Positions 1 to 10,400 are shown, counted from the stretch's first letter. The stretch: DNA of 64,000 bases from JBAXPV01 sp037132075 (GCA_037132075.1 JBAXPV010000019.1:1-64000); one strand, 5' to 3'. Translations and numbers: made by a program. Notes: a model not told the origin generated them from the sequence alone.

Positions 1-1011
1 TCTGGACCGTGACTGACGGCAGCGGCAATACCGCCATGGCATCTCAAATTGTTACAGTTACTGATAATGTAAATCCAACAATCACAGCCCCGGCCAGTGT
101 TTCAGCCTTTACCAATACCGCTTGTACTGCAACCGGCGTTGCCCTTGGAACTCCTGTCACTGCTGACAATTGTTCTGTAGCCAGTGTGACCAACAATGCT
201 CCTTCAGCATTCGCTCTTGGAAATACCACAGTAATCTGGACCGTGACTGACGGCAGCGGCAATACCGCCATGGCATCTCAAATTGTTACCGTTACAGATA
301 ACGTAAATCCAACAATCACCGCTCCTGCAAACCTGAATGCAAACACCAATGCCGGCTGTACCGCAATCAATGTAGCTCTAGGAACACCTGTTACAGCCGA
401 TAATTGTACTGTAGCCAGCGTGACCAACAATGCGCCTTCAATTTTTCCAAAAGGAAATACTACTGTAACCTGGACCGTGACTGACGGAAGCGGCAATACC
501 GCGATGGCATCTCAAATTGTTACAGTTTCTGATAACGTAAACCCATTAATCACAGCGCCTGCAAATGTATCTATCAGCATCAATTCTGGTTGTACTGCAA
601 GCAATGTTGTTCTTGGAACACCCGTAACTTCTGATAACTGCACAGTGGCAAGTGTCTCTAAGAATTCTCCGACTATTTACTATTCCGGAGTTACTACCGT
701 AATCTGGACTGTAACCGATGGCAGCGGCAATACTGCAACTGCAGCACAATTGGTGTCGGTCATTGAGAATAAGAAACCAACAATCAATGCGCCATCAAGC
801 ATTACTGTAAATACAAACTCAGCTTGTACAGCAACCAATGTAGTCCTCGGAACTCCTGTTACTAACGACAATTGTTCAGTTGCCAGCGTGACCAACAATG
901 CTCCTTTAGCATTCCCCAAAGGAAACACGACCGTAATCTGGACAGTAACCGATGCCAGTGGCAATACCGCTACAGCAAAACAAACCGTAAAAGTTATTGA
1001 TAATGTACCTC
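1..1011 (+). repeat. Tandem 234-bp coding repeats (78-aa HYR units)
   Basis: Units begin at 1, 235, 469, 703 and 937 with an exact 234-bp period; each starts at the codon before TGG in the TGGACCGTGACTGACGG-like segment. The first three copies are nearly identical over their first ~55 bases, the fourth and fifth are more diverged, and the fifth is cut short around 1011 where the sequence changes to a different domain. The array continues upstream beyond the window. Such arrays may expand or contract by recombination and are prone to assembly collapse. Confidence 0.93.
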
Positions 1012-2006
1012 CTGTTGCTATTGGAAAAAATGTAACTGTTAACCTTGTAAACGGTACAGCAAGCTTGTTACCACAAGATGTTGATAACGGTTCCTATGAC
1101 AATTGCGGAATTGCTTCTTATTCATTATCCAAGACTTCTTTTAATTGTAGTAATATTGGCCCATATACTGTGAAGTTGACAGTTGAAGATAATTCAGAAA
1201 ATACAGCATATTGCTATGTGACTGTCACAGTTGCAGGCCCTGTTACTTCCTGTAATATCACTGCTGTTTCAACGACTGGAGCCTTTACCGGCGATGTCCC
1301 ATCTAAAATCTTTCTTGGATATGGTCCTCAGTCTGTGATTCTCAACGCTTCAGTTAGCGGCGGTACAGGATTTACATATTCATGGAGTGGCCCTTCCGGC
1401 TTAAGCTCAACGACAGATGCTAGTCCTGTATTCACACCTGTTTCTGCCGGTAATTACCAATTTACGCTCACGGCAACAAATAGCAACGGATGTAGTGCAA
1501 GCGCATCAATTACGATTCGTGTTGTTGACATCCGGGTTCCTGGTTTTATTGGAAGCAAAGTATATTTGTGTCATACAACTACCGGGACTTCAAGCACCAA
1601 CCAGAAAATAGCCGTTGCATTGAGTGATGTCCCAACACACATTCCTGGTCATAGTGGAGATCATCTGGGTTCATGCGAGGAAAATGATGATGATAATAGC
1701 GGTGAGAACCATGGGGATAAATCAAGTCTTATTGGACAATTGGTTGTAGCCCCAAATGCTGCTTTCGAAACCTTGGTATTCCCAAATCCATTTACTAATG
1801 AGATTTCGCTGACCATTGAGAGTGCGAATACAGATGCGGCTACGATCACTATCTTCGACCTCACAGGAAAAATTGCCGGAAAGATTGAGAATGCCTCTTC
1901 TAATGTTCCTGTCATGTTCGGCAATGACTTACCAAACGGTATCTATATTGTAAACGTAAGACAAGGAGATACTTTCCAGAAGGTTAAGATTGTGAAGACC
2001 AGATAA
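1..2006 (+). CDS. Giant hyalin-repeat (HYR) surface protein with type IX secretion domain, 3' part
   Basis: The open frame runs in from the window edge (frame of base 3), so only the C-terminal ~667 residues are seen. The first ~335 residues are 78-residue repeats, each with a WTVTDGSGNTA core, a DNC motif and a VTxNAP stretch, typical of hyalin-repeat (HYR) immunoglobulin-like domains. A PKD-like domain follows (about residues 400-510), then an acidic linker (EENDDDNSGEN). The last ~75 residues begin FPNPFTNEISL and end NGIYIVNVRQGD..KVKIVKTR, a type A sorting domain for the Bacteroidota type IX secretion system. The product is therefore expected to be exported and attached to the surface, probably as an adhesin or matrix protein; ligand unknown. 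Function beyond export is inference. A strong terminator follows the stop. Confidence 0.9.
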   Translation, partial: WTVTDGSGNTAMASQIVTVTDNVNPTITAPASVSAFTNTACTATGVALGTPVTADNCSVASVTNNAPSAFALGNTTVIWTVTDGSGNTAMASQIVTVTDNVNPTITAPANLNANTNAGCTAINVALGTPVTADNCTVASVTNNAPSIFPKGNTTVTWTVTDGSGNTAMASQIVTVSDNVNPLITAPANVSISINSGCTASNVVLGTPVTSDNCTVASVSKNSPTIYYSGVTTVIWTVTDGSGNTATAAQLVSVIENKKPTINAPSSITVNTNSACTATNVVLGTPVTNDNCSVASVTNNAPLAFPKGNTTVIWTVTDASGNTATAKQTVKVIDNVPPVAIGKNVTVNLVNGTASLLPQDVDNGSYDNCGIASYSLSKTSFNCSNIGPYTVKLTVEDNSENTAYCYVTVTVAGPVTSCNITAVSTTGAFTGDVPSKIFLGYGPQSVILNASVSGGTGFTYSWSGPSGLSSTTDASPVFTPVSAGNYQFTLTATNSNGCSASASITIRVVDIRVPGFIGSKVYLCHTTTGTSSTNQKIAVALSDVPTHIPGHSGDHLGSCEENDDDNSGENHGDKSSLIGQLVVAPNAAFETLVFPNPFTNEISLTIESANTDAATITIFDLTGKIAGKIENASSNVPVMFGNDLPNGIYIVNVRQGDTFQKVKIVKTR

Positions 2007-2054
2007 ATAAAGGAATAAAAATACAATATACCCCAAGCCCCCCGCGGGTATATA

Positions 2055-2088
2055 GGCTGCCTCAATTTTCCGAGGCAGCCTTTTTTTT
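2055..2088 (+). terminator. Intrinsic terminator after the HYR protein gene
   Basis: A perfect 9-bp stem (GGCTGCCTC / GAGGCAGCC) with an 8-base loop is followed by eight T. It lies 48 bases after the stop of the surface-protein gene. Its stem also encodes the last codons and stop of the convergent response regulator (stop at 2062-2064), so one sequence serves as terminator on one strand and coding DNA on the other. Confidence 0.9.
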
Positions 2089-3414
2089 GATATATCTGTA
2101 AATCGTAGCCCTGCTGATTCCCAATATTTGAGCAACAAGCATGATGTTGTCATTATTTTTTTGCATATGATAATTGACGATTTTCAAGATATAATTGTCA
2201 AGTGTTGTCTCTTCTTCAAGGAAATCCTGGAATTCATCAGTAGGCATGAAGGTTATGGCGTCGGGGCCAATTTTAATCTGATCACTTAAAATTATGGCTA
2301 ATTCAATAACAGCCCTGAGTTCCCTGACGTTACCCGGAAATGGATATTTCAGAAGTTTTTTCAGGGCTTCTTCAGAAAATAAGACTTTTTTCCGTTCGTT
2401 TTCCTTACAAAATGAATCAGCAAAGTGTTTTGCCAGCATAATGATGTCGTTGCCTCTTTCTCTCAGCGGGGCTAATTGGATCTGTAGTCCCATCAGGCGG
2501 TAAAACAGGTCTGATCTGAAGTTCCCCGCTTTAACCTCTTTTGCCAGGTTTTTATGGGTGGCTGAGATCACCCTGACGTCGATCTTGATGGTTTCATTGC
2601 CTCCCAGGCGTTTAATTTCTCTCTCCTGCAAAACCCTTAACAATTTGGTTTGCATGTTCAGGTCCATTTCGGCAATTTCATCCAGGAATATTGTCCCTTT
2701 TTGGGCTTCTTCAAATAGCCCGATTTTTCGGGTATAAGCCCCGGTAAAGGCGCCCTTTTCGTACCCAAAGAGCTCACTTTCAATTAAATCGTTAGGTATT
2801 GCACTGACATTGATTGCAATGAAAGGATTTTTTTTTCTGTCAGAATGATAATGAATGGCTTTTGCCACCAATTCTTTTCCGGTTCCGGTTTCCCCGTTAA
2901 TAGTAACGGTAATTTGTGAGCTTGCAGCCTTTTCAAGCAATTTGAAAGTTTCCCTGATTCCCGGGCTATTTCCGACGATGATGTCAGAGAAATCGTATTT
3001 CTTCCCGATTTCTTCCTTTAGTTTTTCGTTCTCAACTCTCAGTTTCAGATTTTCCTGCAACAACCGGATTGAGTTCCATAAAGCATCACGGGTCCCTTCG
3101 TCTTTGACAAGATAATCATGGGCCCCTACTTTGATGAGTTCGATTGCCGTAGAGATGTCTTTCTGCCCCGAGATGATGATCACAGAGATTTCCGGATTGT
3201 GTTTCCGGATTTTCTGTAGAAGGTCTTTCCCGTTCATATCCGGGAGGGAGTAGTCGACGGTGACAATGGAGGGTTTCTTGTAGAGGTTACTCAGGCATTC
3301 TTTCCCTGTTACAAAGAGCTCGACTTCATAATCAGGGTTTAACGAAAGATGGTATTTCAGCAAATCGCCGTACCAGGGATCGTCTTCAACAATGAAAATC
3401 TTTAGTCCGTCCAT
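2062..3414 (-). CDS. Sigma-54-dependent response regulator (NtrC family)
   Basis: 450 residues in the classic three-domain order. The receiver domain occupies residues 4-120, with acidic residues at 10-12, phosphoacceptor Asp54 in VTVDYSLPDMNG and a conserved Lys near 104. The AAA+ domain (about 145-375) has Walker A GETGTGKE at 174-181 and the sigma-54 contact loop GAFTGA at 221-226. A Fis-type helix-turn-helix (about 415-445, AQILGISRATIYRYIK) ends the protein. It should activate sigma-54 promoters on phosphorylation by a sensor kinase; none is adjacent, although a hybrid kinase lies at 18.9 kb. It is divergent from bamB, as two-component regulators adjoin bam genes in some Geobacter relatives, so control of the Bam operon is a reasonable inference. 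I found no clean -24/-12 promoter upstream of bamB. Confidence 0.93.
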   Translation of the reverse strand: MDGLKIFIVEDDPWYGDLLKYHLSLNPDYEVELFVTGKECLSNLYKKPSIVTVDYSLPDMNGKDLLQKIRKHNPEISVIIISGQKDISTAIELIKVGAHDYLVKDEGTRDALWNSIRLLQENLKLRVENEKLKEEIGKKYDFSDIIVGNSPGIRETFKLLEKAASSQITVTINGETGTGKELVAKAIHYHSDRKKNPFIAINVSAIPNDLIESELFGYEKGAFTGAYTRKIGLFEEAQKGTIFLDEIAEMDLNMQTKLLRVLQEREIKRLGGNETIKIDVRVISATHKNLAKEVKAGNFRSDLFYRLMGLQIQLAPLRERGNDIIMLAKHFADSFCKENERKKVLFSEEALKKLLKYPFPGNVRELRAVIELAIILSDQIKIGPDAITFMPTDEFQDFLEEETTLDNYILKIVNYHMQKNNDNIMLVAQILGISRATIYRYIKKKAASEN

Positions 3415-3698
3415 AATGAAAATTGTCCGTAAAACTAGTTCAGCGAAAATAGAATATTATTCTGAATACAGGACTTACAAAATGATCCTAAATACCTCAT
3501 TTTAAGATCCAGATATGGATGTATCTCAATATTTTATTATTTAAGTTGATTCTAAATAGTTGCTAACTCTCAGATTAATAAATTTATAGGCAAAATATTT
3601 AGCATTTCTGTTCAGGAAATGGGCTCAATTATAGATTCTTTTTTCAGAATTTTCGTGAAAAGTACCGAATTTCAGGCGCTGATTCAAAAGTATAACAA
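3415..3698. promoter_or_regulatory. Divergent control region between the regulator and bamB
   Basis: This AT-rich 284-bp gap separates the two divergent genes and should hold both promoters. A small dyad GAATA-T-TATTC lies at 3452-3462. The nearest thing to a sigma-54 element is TAGGCA...TTTAGCAT (3587-3605), but GG and GC are 11 bases apart instead of 10. No TAnnTTTG element is evident near either start codon. Promoter positions are therefore undetermined. Confidence 0.4.
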
Positions 3699-5732
3699 AT
3701 GAGGTACGCAGAGACTGGTTTTAATTTAGAAATTGATCTGAGCCGTGGAAGCATTGAGCGGGTTGCTACAGATCCGGTCGATACAGAGCTTTACCTGGGA
3801 GGCTTAGGGACAAATGCCAAGATAATGTGGGACAGGGTTCCGCCTGAGGTTGACGCATTTTCGCCTGAAAATCTCCTGATTTTTGCCAGTGGACTTCTCT
3901 GTGGCACACCTGCCCCGGGTTGTAACCGCACTATTGTCACGACGATTTCTCCGCAGACCAAACTCATGGCTTTCTCTATGATGGGTGGCTTTTGGGCTCC
4001 GGAGCTGAAATATGCTGGTTATGATAAAGTGATCCTCAGGGGTAAATCTCCGGAATTGGTTTACTTGTGGATTAACAATGACAAGGTTGAAATACGTGAT
4101 GCCGCTCATCTGAAGGGTAAGGGCGCGGTTGAAACTGCGGAAATCCTCCGGAAAGAGTTAAATGAGCCCAAGGCCCAGGTGGCAGCCATCGGCCTTGCCG
4201 GGGAAAACAGGGTTTTTTACGCCTCTATCGAACAGGGCAGGTCGAGTGCCAGCAGGGGTGGAATTGGTGCGGTAATGGGCGATAAAGGTGTGAAGGCAAT
4301 CGTTGTTCGCGGCACCAAGGATATTAATATCGACAAACCTGCTGAATATCTGGATCTCTGTAATGAAGTGCTTGAGTTCATAAAATGGCGTGAGAATAAT
4401 CCAATTCAGGGGGTAATCCCAATATTGGCGGTGCTAGGTTCACCACAGGAGATGGCGATCCATGACGAGAAGTGGCATACTGAAAATTTTATGTGGGGAA
4501 ATTCCCGTACCCGGAGAAAAGGTTTTTGGACTGAAGAAGTTGACAAGGCATGGCTGGAGACCATGAATACGGCTCGAACGAGGCTTATCAGCTGTTATAA
4601 CTGCCCGATGAAATGTGCAGCGACGATTTCCATGCCAGGACTGCCGACTTATATGATGAAATGTTTTTCAAAACTGACGTATACGATGGCGGCCTTCTCC
4701 GACCTGGATTTTGGTCTTAGAATTGCGCAGCGAGCCACGGAATATGGCGTCGACGGCTATTCTGCCCCACAGGTAATGGCATTTGCACTCGAGCTTTTAG
4801 AAAATGGCATTTTAACTGATGAGGATTTCCCTGGAATGCCAGCAGATAATGATGGCCGGTTTTACTGGCTGCTCGACCGTATCGTCAGGCGTGAAGGTAT
4901 AGGTGATATTCTGGCAGATGGTACGCATTGGGCGGCAAAGAAAATTGGAAATGGCGCCGATGCTTATGCTCATAACAACATCAAGAAACAAGAGCAACTC
5001 CCGCTGAAACTGTCCATGCTGAATCCTATCTATTTCCTTATGTATGCCACGGGTGAAAAGATAAGTATCACCCAGATTGAAGGCCAGTTTCCTCAGGCCC
5101 CTTTCCCAACTATTGAGGAACGGCAAGAGTTTGTTAAAGATTGGTTCCAGGCCCCTGACGAAAGGTTCAAACAGATTGTGCTGGACTGGGAGCCCCGCGG
5201 TGAGAAGTCCAATCCTTATTACCCTACGGTAGATATGTGTTGCGATATTGTCGACTGGCAGGAGCGCATGCACTATATCGATGATGCCCTGGGGATGTGC
5301 GCCGGCTTGTCATCATTTCATATGAAGCCGCCCTATCACATACACAATTTGCCCAAATTCATCACCTTAGGCGCTGGTATTGAGATGGATGAAGAAAAGA
5401 TTTCTTTGGCAGCCAAGAGATACCGGACGCTTGTCAGGGCAATTAATATAAGAAGAGGAATGCGGCGAAAAGACGAGAAACCGCCGGAAGATCATTGGAA
5501 GAAACGATTCCCGGAACTCGAGGAAGAGCTCCTGGATACCTATTATAAATTCAAAGGCTGGAATCAACAGGGGATTCCGACGATGGAATCATTGCATGAC
5601 CTGGGCCTGGATTATGTTGGTGATGACTTCCAGCAGCGGAAAATATATTCAGATTCTGATAATATGCTTTCAAAAGAAACTCTTGCAGTAATAGAGACAA
5701 GTAAAGTGGAGGACGCAAGCCATGAAGGTTGA
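3699..5732 (+). CDS. bamB: Class II benzoyl-CoA reductase, tungsten active-site subunit BamB
   Basis: 677 residues, aldehyde:ferredoxin oxidoreductase (AOR) superfamily, close to the ~650 usual for BamB. The N-terminal tungstopterin-binding region contains GGLGTNAK and the conserved RGGIGAVMGDKGVKA (186-200). [4Fe-4S] ligands are Cys299, Cys302, Cys306 and Cys534. Residues that I recall as the tungsten and proton-transfer site of Geobacter BamB (Glu251, His255, His260, Cys322) occur here at identical numbers: E251 and H255 in EMAIHDEKWH, H260 at its end, and C322 in MMKCFSK. Known role of the family: ATP-independent two-electron reduction of benzoyl-CoA to cyclohexa-1,5-diene-1-carbonyl-CoA, in complex with BamC. 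First gene of the bam operon; its stop overlaps the bamC start by 11 bp. Confidence 0.95.
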   Translation: MRYAETGFNLEIDLSRGSIERVATDPVDTELYLGGLGTNAKIMWDRVPPEVDAFSPENLLIFASGLLCGTPAPGCNRTIVTTISPQTKLMAFSMMGGFWAPELKYAGYDKVILRGKSPELVYLWINNDKVEIRDAAHLKGKGAVETAEILRKELNEPKAQVAAIGLAGENRVFYASIEQGRSSASRGGIGAVMGDKGVKAIVVRGTKDINIDKPAEYLDLCNEVLEFIKWRENNPIQGVIPILAVLGSPQEMAIHDEKWHTENFMWGNSRTRRKGFWTEEVDKAWLETMNTARTRLISCYNCPMKCAATISMPGLPTYMMKCFSKLTYTMAAFSDLDFGLRIAQRATEYGVDGYSAPQVMAFALELLENGILTDEDFPGMPADNDGRFYWLLDRIVRREGIGDILADGTHWAAKKIGNGADAYAHNNIKKQEQLPLKLSMLNPIYFLMYATGEKISITQIEGQFPQAPFPTIEERQEFVKDWFQAPDERFKQIVLDWEPRGEKSNPYYPTVDMCCDIVDWQERMHYIDDALGMCAGLSSFHMKPPYHIHNLPKFITLGAGIEMDEEKISLAAKRYRTLVRAINIRRGMRRKDEKPPEDHWKKRFPELEEELLDTYYKFKGWNQQGIPTMESLHDLGLDYVGDDFQQRKIYSDSDNMLSKETLAVIETSKVEDASHEG

Positions 5733-6270
5733 AAAGGGGAAAAAGACGATTAAAACGATAAGGATCAATGTCGACAAATGTAACGGCTGCCGGGCATGTG
5801 AAGTGATTTGTTCGTCCTTTCATGCATCTCCGAAATACAGCAGCAATAATCCTTCGCGCTCCCGGATCCGTGTGATTCATGACCCGATTGCCGACATTTA
5901 TGTGCCTGTTTATGCTGGAGAATATGCGGTGGCCGAATGTGCAGGCAGGGATAAATATACGATCAATGGGAAAGATTATGATGAATGTGCTTTCTGCCGG
6001 GCTTCTTGTCCTTCCAGGGACCTTTTCAAAGAGCCGGACTCGGGTCTTCCGTTAAAATGTGATATGTGTGAAAGTGATCCCCCACTGGATATGCCTTTGT
6101 GTGTAAAGTGGTGTATCAATGATGCCCTCATCTATGAAGAAAGAGAAGTGGAGACCGCAGAAGAAGAGAAGCCGGAGGAGTTGGAGACTGGCATGGAGTC
6201 CTTAGCTAACAAATACGGATTGGAAAAGATGATGGATATCATTGCCCGCATGAATGCTGCAAAGAAGTGA
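5722..6270 (+). CDS. bamC: BamC ferredoxin-like electron-transfer subunit
   Basis: 182 residues with twelve cysteines suited to three [4Fe-4S] clusters: Cys20, 23, 26, 30, then Cys73, 89, 92, 96, then Cys113, 116, 127, 131. This is the pattern of polyferredoxin-type subunits paired with AOR-family enzymes. In Geobacter, BamB and BamC form a BC heterodimer, and BamC passes electrons to the tungsten site. The C-terminal ~45 residues are charged and probably helical (EVETAEEEKPEELETG then a Met-rich helix), possibly a docking segment. It overlaps bamB by 11 bp, which implies translational coupling; bamD starts 31 bp downstream. Confidence 0.93.
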   Translation: MKVEKGKKTIKTIRINVDKCNGCRACEVICSSFHASPKYSSNNPSRSRIRVIHDPIADIYVPVYAGEYAVAECAGRDKYTINGKDYDECAFCRASCPSRDLFKEPDSGLPLKCDMCESDPPLDMPLCVKWCINDALIYEEREVETAEEEKPEELETGMESLANKYGLEKMMDIIARMNAAKK

Positions 6271-6301
6271 TAATAATTTCAGCTCACAGAAATAGACTGT
6301 T

Positions 6302-7462
6302 ATGATAAGGGAGAAAATAGCTGACTATAAAGAAATCGTTGATATCATTAAGGAGAAGGGTGGAGACTCTTTCAAATTTTGTTATCAGTGCGGTAAATGC
6401 GATGTTGTTTGTCCATGGAATCGAGTGCGGACTTTTAGCATGCGCAAATTGGTCAGGGAGGCGACATTCGGGATGTCTGAGATCGAAGGTGAAGACATCT
6501 GGCGTTGTACTACTTGTGGCAAATGCTCCAAAGCATGCCCCCGGGATGTAAAACAAGTAGAATCCGGGATTTCTTTACGCAAGATTGCTACTGAATATGG
6601 GATGTATCCAGCTTCCGTTAGCCCGATTCGTTCTGTCCGTTCTGGTCTTCAGGGGGAAGGAAATCCCTTTGCTGAATCACGGAGTAAACGTGGAGACTGG
6701 GCTGAAGGGCTTGGCGTGAAGCCATTCGACGGGAAAATGGAGATTTTGTATTTTTCAGGATGCTATCTCAGCTTTGATCCCAGATTAAAAAAGGTGGCAA
6801 TTGCCACAGCGAAAATCCTGAACAAAGCAGGTGTCAATTATGGGATACTCGGTTCTAAGGAAAATTGTTGTGGAGAGAGCATCCGCAAAACAGGCGATGA
6901 GGAATTATTCAGACAACTGGCAAAAGAAAATATTAAAGCATTCATCGATAATGGTGTGAAGCGGATCCTCGTTTCTTCCCCACACTGCTACCATACGTTC
7001 AAAAACGAGTATCCTGAATTTATGGTGCATTTTGAAATAGTTCATATGACACAGTTTTTGTCGGAACTAATTGATTCGGGAAGGCTTGTGCTTACGAAAG
7101 AGTATGAGAAAAAAGTCACCTATCATGACCCTTGTTACCTGGGTCGCCACAATGGAATCTATGATGAACCACGGAATATTTTAAAGAAAATACCAGCATT
7201 AGAATTGCTGGAAATGGCGGATTCCAGGGAAGACAGCCTTTGTTGCGGCGGTGGTGGTGGCCGGATCTGGATGGATACGCCAAAAGGAGAAAGATTTTCT
7301 GATCTCAGACTCGACCAGGCTGTTGAAACCGGGGCCAAAGTCCTCGTCACATCCTGCCCGTATTGTATCGCCAATTTTGAAGATAGTTTGTTGTCGAGAA
7401 AAAATAGTGAAGAGCTCGAGATCAAAGACATAACAGAAATTATTCAGGAAGCAATATCCTGA
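6302..7462 (+). CDS. bamD: BamD, heterodisulfide reductase HdrD/HdrBC-like subunit
   Basis: 386 residues. The N-terminal HdrC-like ferredoxin part has Cys27, 30, 33, 37 and Cys69, 72, 75, 79, two [4Fe-4S] sites. The C-terminal HdrB-like part carries two CCG domains, seen as KENCCGES near residue 195 and SLCCGGGGGR near 317, each with an upstream Cys region and a CPYC partner near the end. CCG domains bind noncubane FeS clusters or zinc. In the Bam complex this subunit is thought to link the HdrA-like BamE to BamBC. It lies in order within the bam operon (31 bp after bamC, 27 bp before bamE). On its own it could be mistaken for a GlpC- or LldE-type protein; the context settles the assignment. 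Confidence 0.92.
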   Translation: MIREKIADYKEIVDIIKEKGGDSFKFCYQCGKCDVVCPWNRVRTFSMRKLVREATFGMSEIEGEDIWRCTTCGKCSKACPRDVKQVESGISLRKIATEYGMYPASVSPIRSVRSGLQGEGNPFAESRSKRGDWAEGLGVKPFDGKMEILYFSGCYLSFDPRLKKVAIATAKILNKAGVNYGILGSKENCCGESIRKTGDEELFRQLAKENIKAFIDNGVKRILVSSPHCYHTFKNEYPEFMVHFEIVHMTQFLSELIDSGRLVLTKEYEKKVTYHDPCYLGRHNGIYDEPRNILKKIPALELLEMADSREDSLCCGGGGGRIWMDTPKGERFSDLRLDQAVETGAKVLVTSCPYCIANFEDSLLSRKNSEELEIKDITEIIQEAIS

Positions 7463-7489
7463 GTCATTAACCTGATAAACTGCACAGAA

Positions 7490-10400
7490 GTGAAGAAAGA
7501 TTCAGTTGAGGAACAAATTATTAAATTAGCTGCAGACGACAATTTTGGAGATGTTGTTGTTGTGGGTGGCGGGATCAGCGGCATCCAGGCGGCATTGGAC
7601 CTGGCGACCACGGGATACAAAGTCTTTCTGGTTGATAAAGCCCCTACTATTGGCGGGAAGATGTCTCAGCTCGACAAAACCTTCCCAACGAATGATTGCT
7701 CCATGTGTATCGAATCTCCAAAGTTTATCGAGTGTGACAGGCATCCCAACATTGAAATCCTGACTTATACCGAAGTTGTCAATGTAGAAGGAACGGCAGG
7801 AGACTTTACGGTTACGCTGAACAAAAAACCCAGGTATATCATTGAGGACAAATGCACAGGTTGTACTGTTTGTGCTGAATATTGCCCTGTCCCGATCCCC
7901 GATCCTTTTAACCAGGAATTGTCGAATAACAAAGCGATTCATATTTTCTTCTCCCAGGCAGTTCCGCTTGTCCCATATATTGATGAAGCCTGTCATTTTC
8001 TGAAAGATCAAAAATGTTCTATCTGTGTAAGTGTATGTAAGAATAACGCCATTGATTTACATCAGAAGGCTGAGAAAAGGATTGTAAAAGTGGGGGCGAT
8101 TGTTTTGGCTCCAGGCTATGACGTATTTCATCCTGAAGTTCGGGGAGATTATGGCTATGGGAAATATCAGAATGTAGTTACCAGCCTTGATTTCGAACGT
8201 TTGTTGTGTGCAACCGGACCACATACGGGTGAGATTTTGCGTCCCTCTGACCACAAACACCCTAAAAAAATTGCGTGGATCCATTGCGTGGGATCCAGGC
8301 AGACAATGCCAGGCGGACACAGCTATTGTTCTTCTGTTTGTTGTACTTATATTCAGAAACAAGTCATCCTTGCCAAAGATCATGATGCGGATATGCAAGC
8401 AATGATTTTTCATAACGACATACGGTCCTATGGCAAGGAATTCGAACGATTTTACCAGAGGGCTGAGAATCTTCCCGGGGTCACATTTATCAGGAGTTAT
8501 GTGACTGTTGGAAAAGAAATTCCAGGTTCAAAAAATGTCACGATCAGGTATGCTACCAATGATGAAGGTGTTAAAGAAGAAGAATTTGATCTTGTTGTAT
8601 TGGGTGTAGGATTGGTGCCCCCGGCAAATGTTGAGCATTTTGCTGATATTTTTGGGATTGAACTAAATGCACATCAGTTTTGTAACGTCAAGGCAACATC
8701 GCCGATTCATACTTCGAGGCCTGGAATATTCATTAGTGGTGCATTCCAGGGACCCTTGGATATTCCAGAATCTGTTATTGGAGCCAGCGGGGCAAATGCT
8801 GTCGTGGGAGAGCTTTTGCATAGCAGGAGGGGCAAGCTTTCAAAGGAAAGAATATACCCTGAAGAAAGGGATGTTTCTGACGAGGAATTAAGGGTTGGCG
8901 TATTCGCTTGTCATTGTGGTGCCAATATCGGCCGTGTCGTCGATATCCCTGGCTTGGTCGACTATTCCAGGACTTTGGATAATGTAGTTCATGCTGAGGA
9001 AGGCCTTTTTATCTGTTCAACCGATGCTGCCCAGCAAATCTCAAATACCATCAGGGAGAAAAAGCTGAACAGGGTCATCGTTGCCGCCTGTACACCCAAG
9101 ACCCATGAACCTTTGTTCAGGGATACGCTGCGGGAAGGCGGCATCAACCAGTATTTTTTCGATATGGCCAATATCCGTGAGCATTGCTCCTGGGTCCATT
9201 CAAAACAAAAGGAAGAAGCCTCACAGAAAGCCAAAGATATCGTTCGTATGTCAGTTGCCCGGGTTGCTCATTTGGAGCCCTTGCAGGAATTTGACCTTCC
9301 GGTGAATAAGACTGCGCTTGTCGTAGGTGGAGGCCTTGCCGGCATGACGAGTGCGCTGAGCATTGCCAAGCAGGGATTTGAGGTCCATCTCATTGAAAAA
9401 GAAGTGAACCTTGGCGGAATGGCTCTTAGGATCCCGACTACACTGGAGGGTATGGATGTCAGGGAATATCTGCGTGACCTGATTCGCCAGGTCTATCAAC
9501 ATCCTTTAGTGTATGTGTCCCATAGTGCGAAGATCACCGATGTTTCAGGCTATGTAGGTAACTTCGTCACTACGGTTCAGTCGGAGGGAAGAACAAAAAC
9601 GATTAAACATGGTGCTGCCATCCTGGCGACAGGTGCAGTTGAATACAGACCTACGGAATATCTTTATGGGCAGGATGACAGGGTGATGACATCCGCTGAG
9701 TTGGGAGAGAGACTGGCGCTTCATGATCAAAAGATCACAGAAGCAGGAAGCCTGGTGATGATACAGTGCGTTGGGTGCCGCCAGGAAGACAGAAACTACT
9801 GCAGCCGTGTCTGCTGTAGTCATTCCATCAAGAATGCCTTGAAGCTTAAAAAGGTCAATCCAGGGATAGATATCTATATTCTGTTCAGAGACATAAGAAC
9901 CTATGGCTATAGTGAAGATTATTACAGGGAAGCCTCTGATAATAATGTAAAATTCATCCGCTATGAACCGGAATTTAGCCCCCTGGTAGAAATAGTGAAA
10001 GAGGGAGCTTCAGAAACATTACGGATTAGCGTACCAGATCCTATTTTGGGTAAATTGCTGGTTATTGAACCCGATTTCATTTCCCTGGCGGCTGCCGTTA
10101 TCGCTTCAGAAGGCAGTTATGAAGCTTCGCGTTTATTTAAAGTTGCCATGAACCAGGATGGGTTCTTTCAGGAAGCTCATGTGAAATTAAGGCCGGTTGA
10201 CTTTACTGCAGAAGGGGTTTATCTGTGTGGAACAGCTCATTACCCAAAGCATATAACAGAGGTGATCAGCCAGGCATATGGCGCCGCCGGAAGAGCAATT
10301 TCGCTACTCTCCCAGGATACGGTAACGGCCTCAGGTTCTGTTTGCGAGGTGAACGACAAGGCTTGTGTTTCTTGTGGTGCATGCATATCGGTCTGCACCT

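Noticed and set aside
44..964. Regular minus-strand reading frames across the HYR repeats
   Set aside because: They repeat every 234 bp as mirror images of the coding repeats and have no start context or family similarity.
1..1011. CRISPR-like periodic repeats
   Set aside because: The 234-bp period, in-frame coding of HYR domains and lack of unique spacers exclude a CRISPR array.
3587..3605. Possible sigma-54 promoter upstream of bamB
   Set aside because: The GG and GC dinucleotides are 11 bases apart, not the required 10, and flanking bases match poorly.
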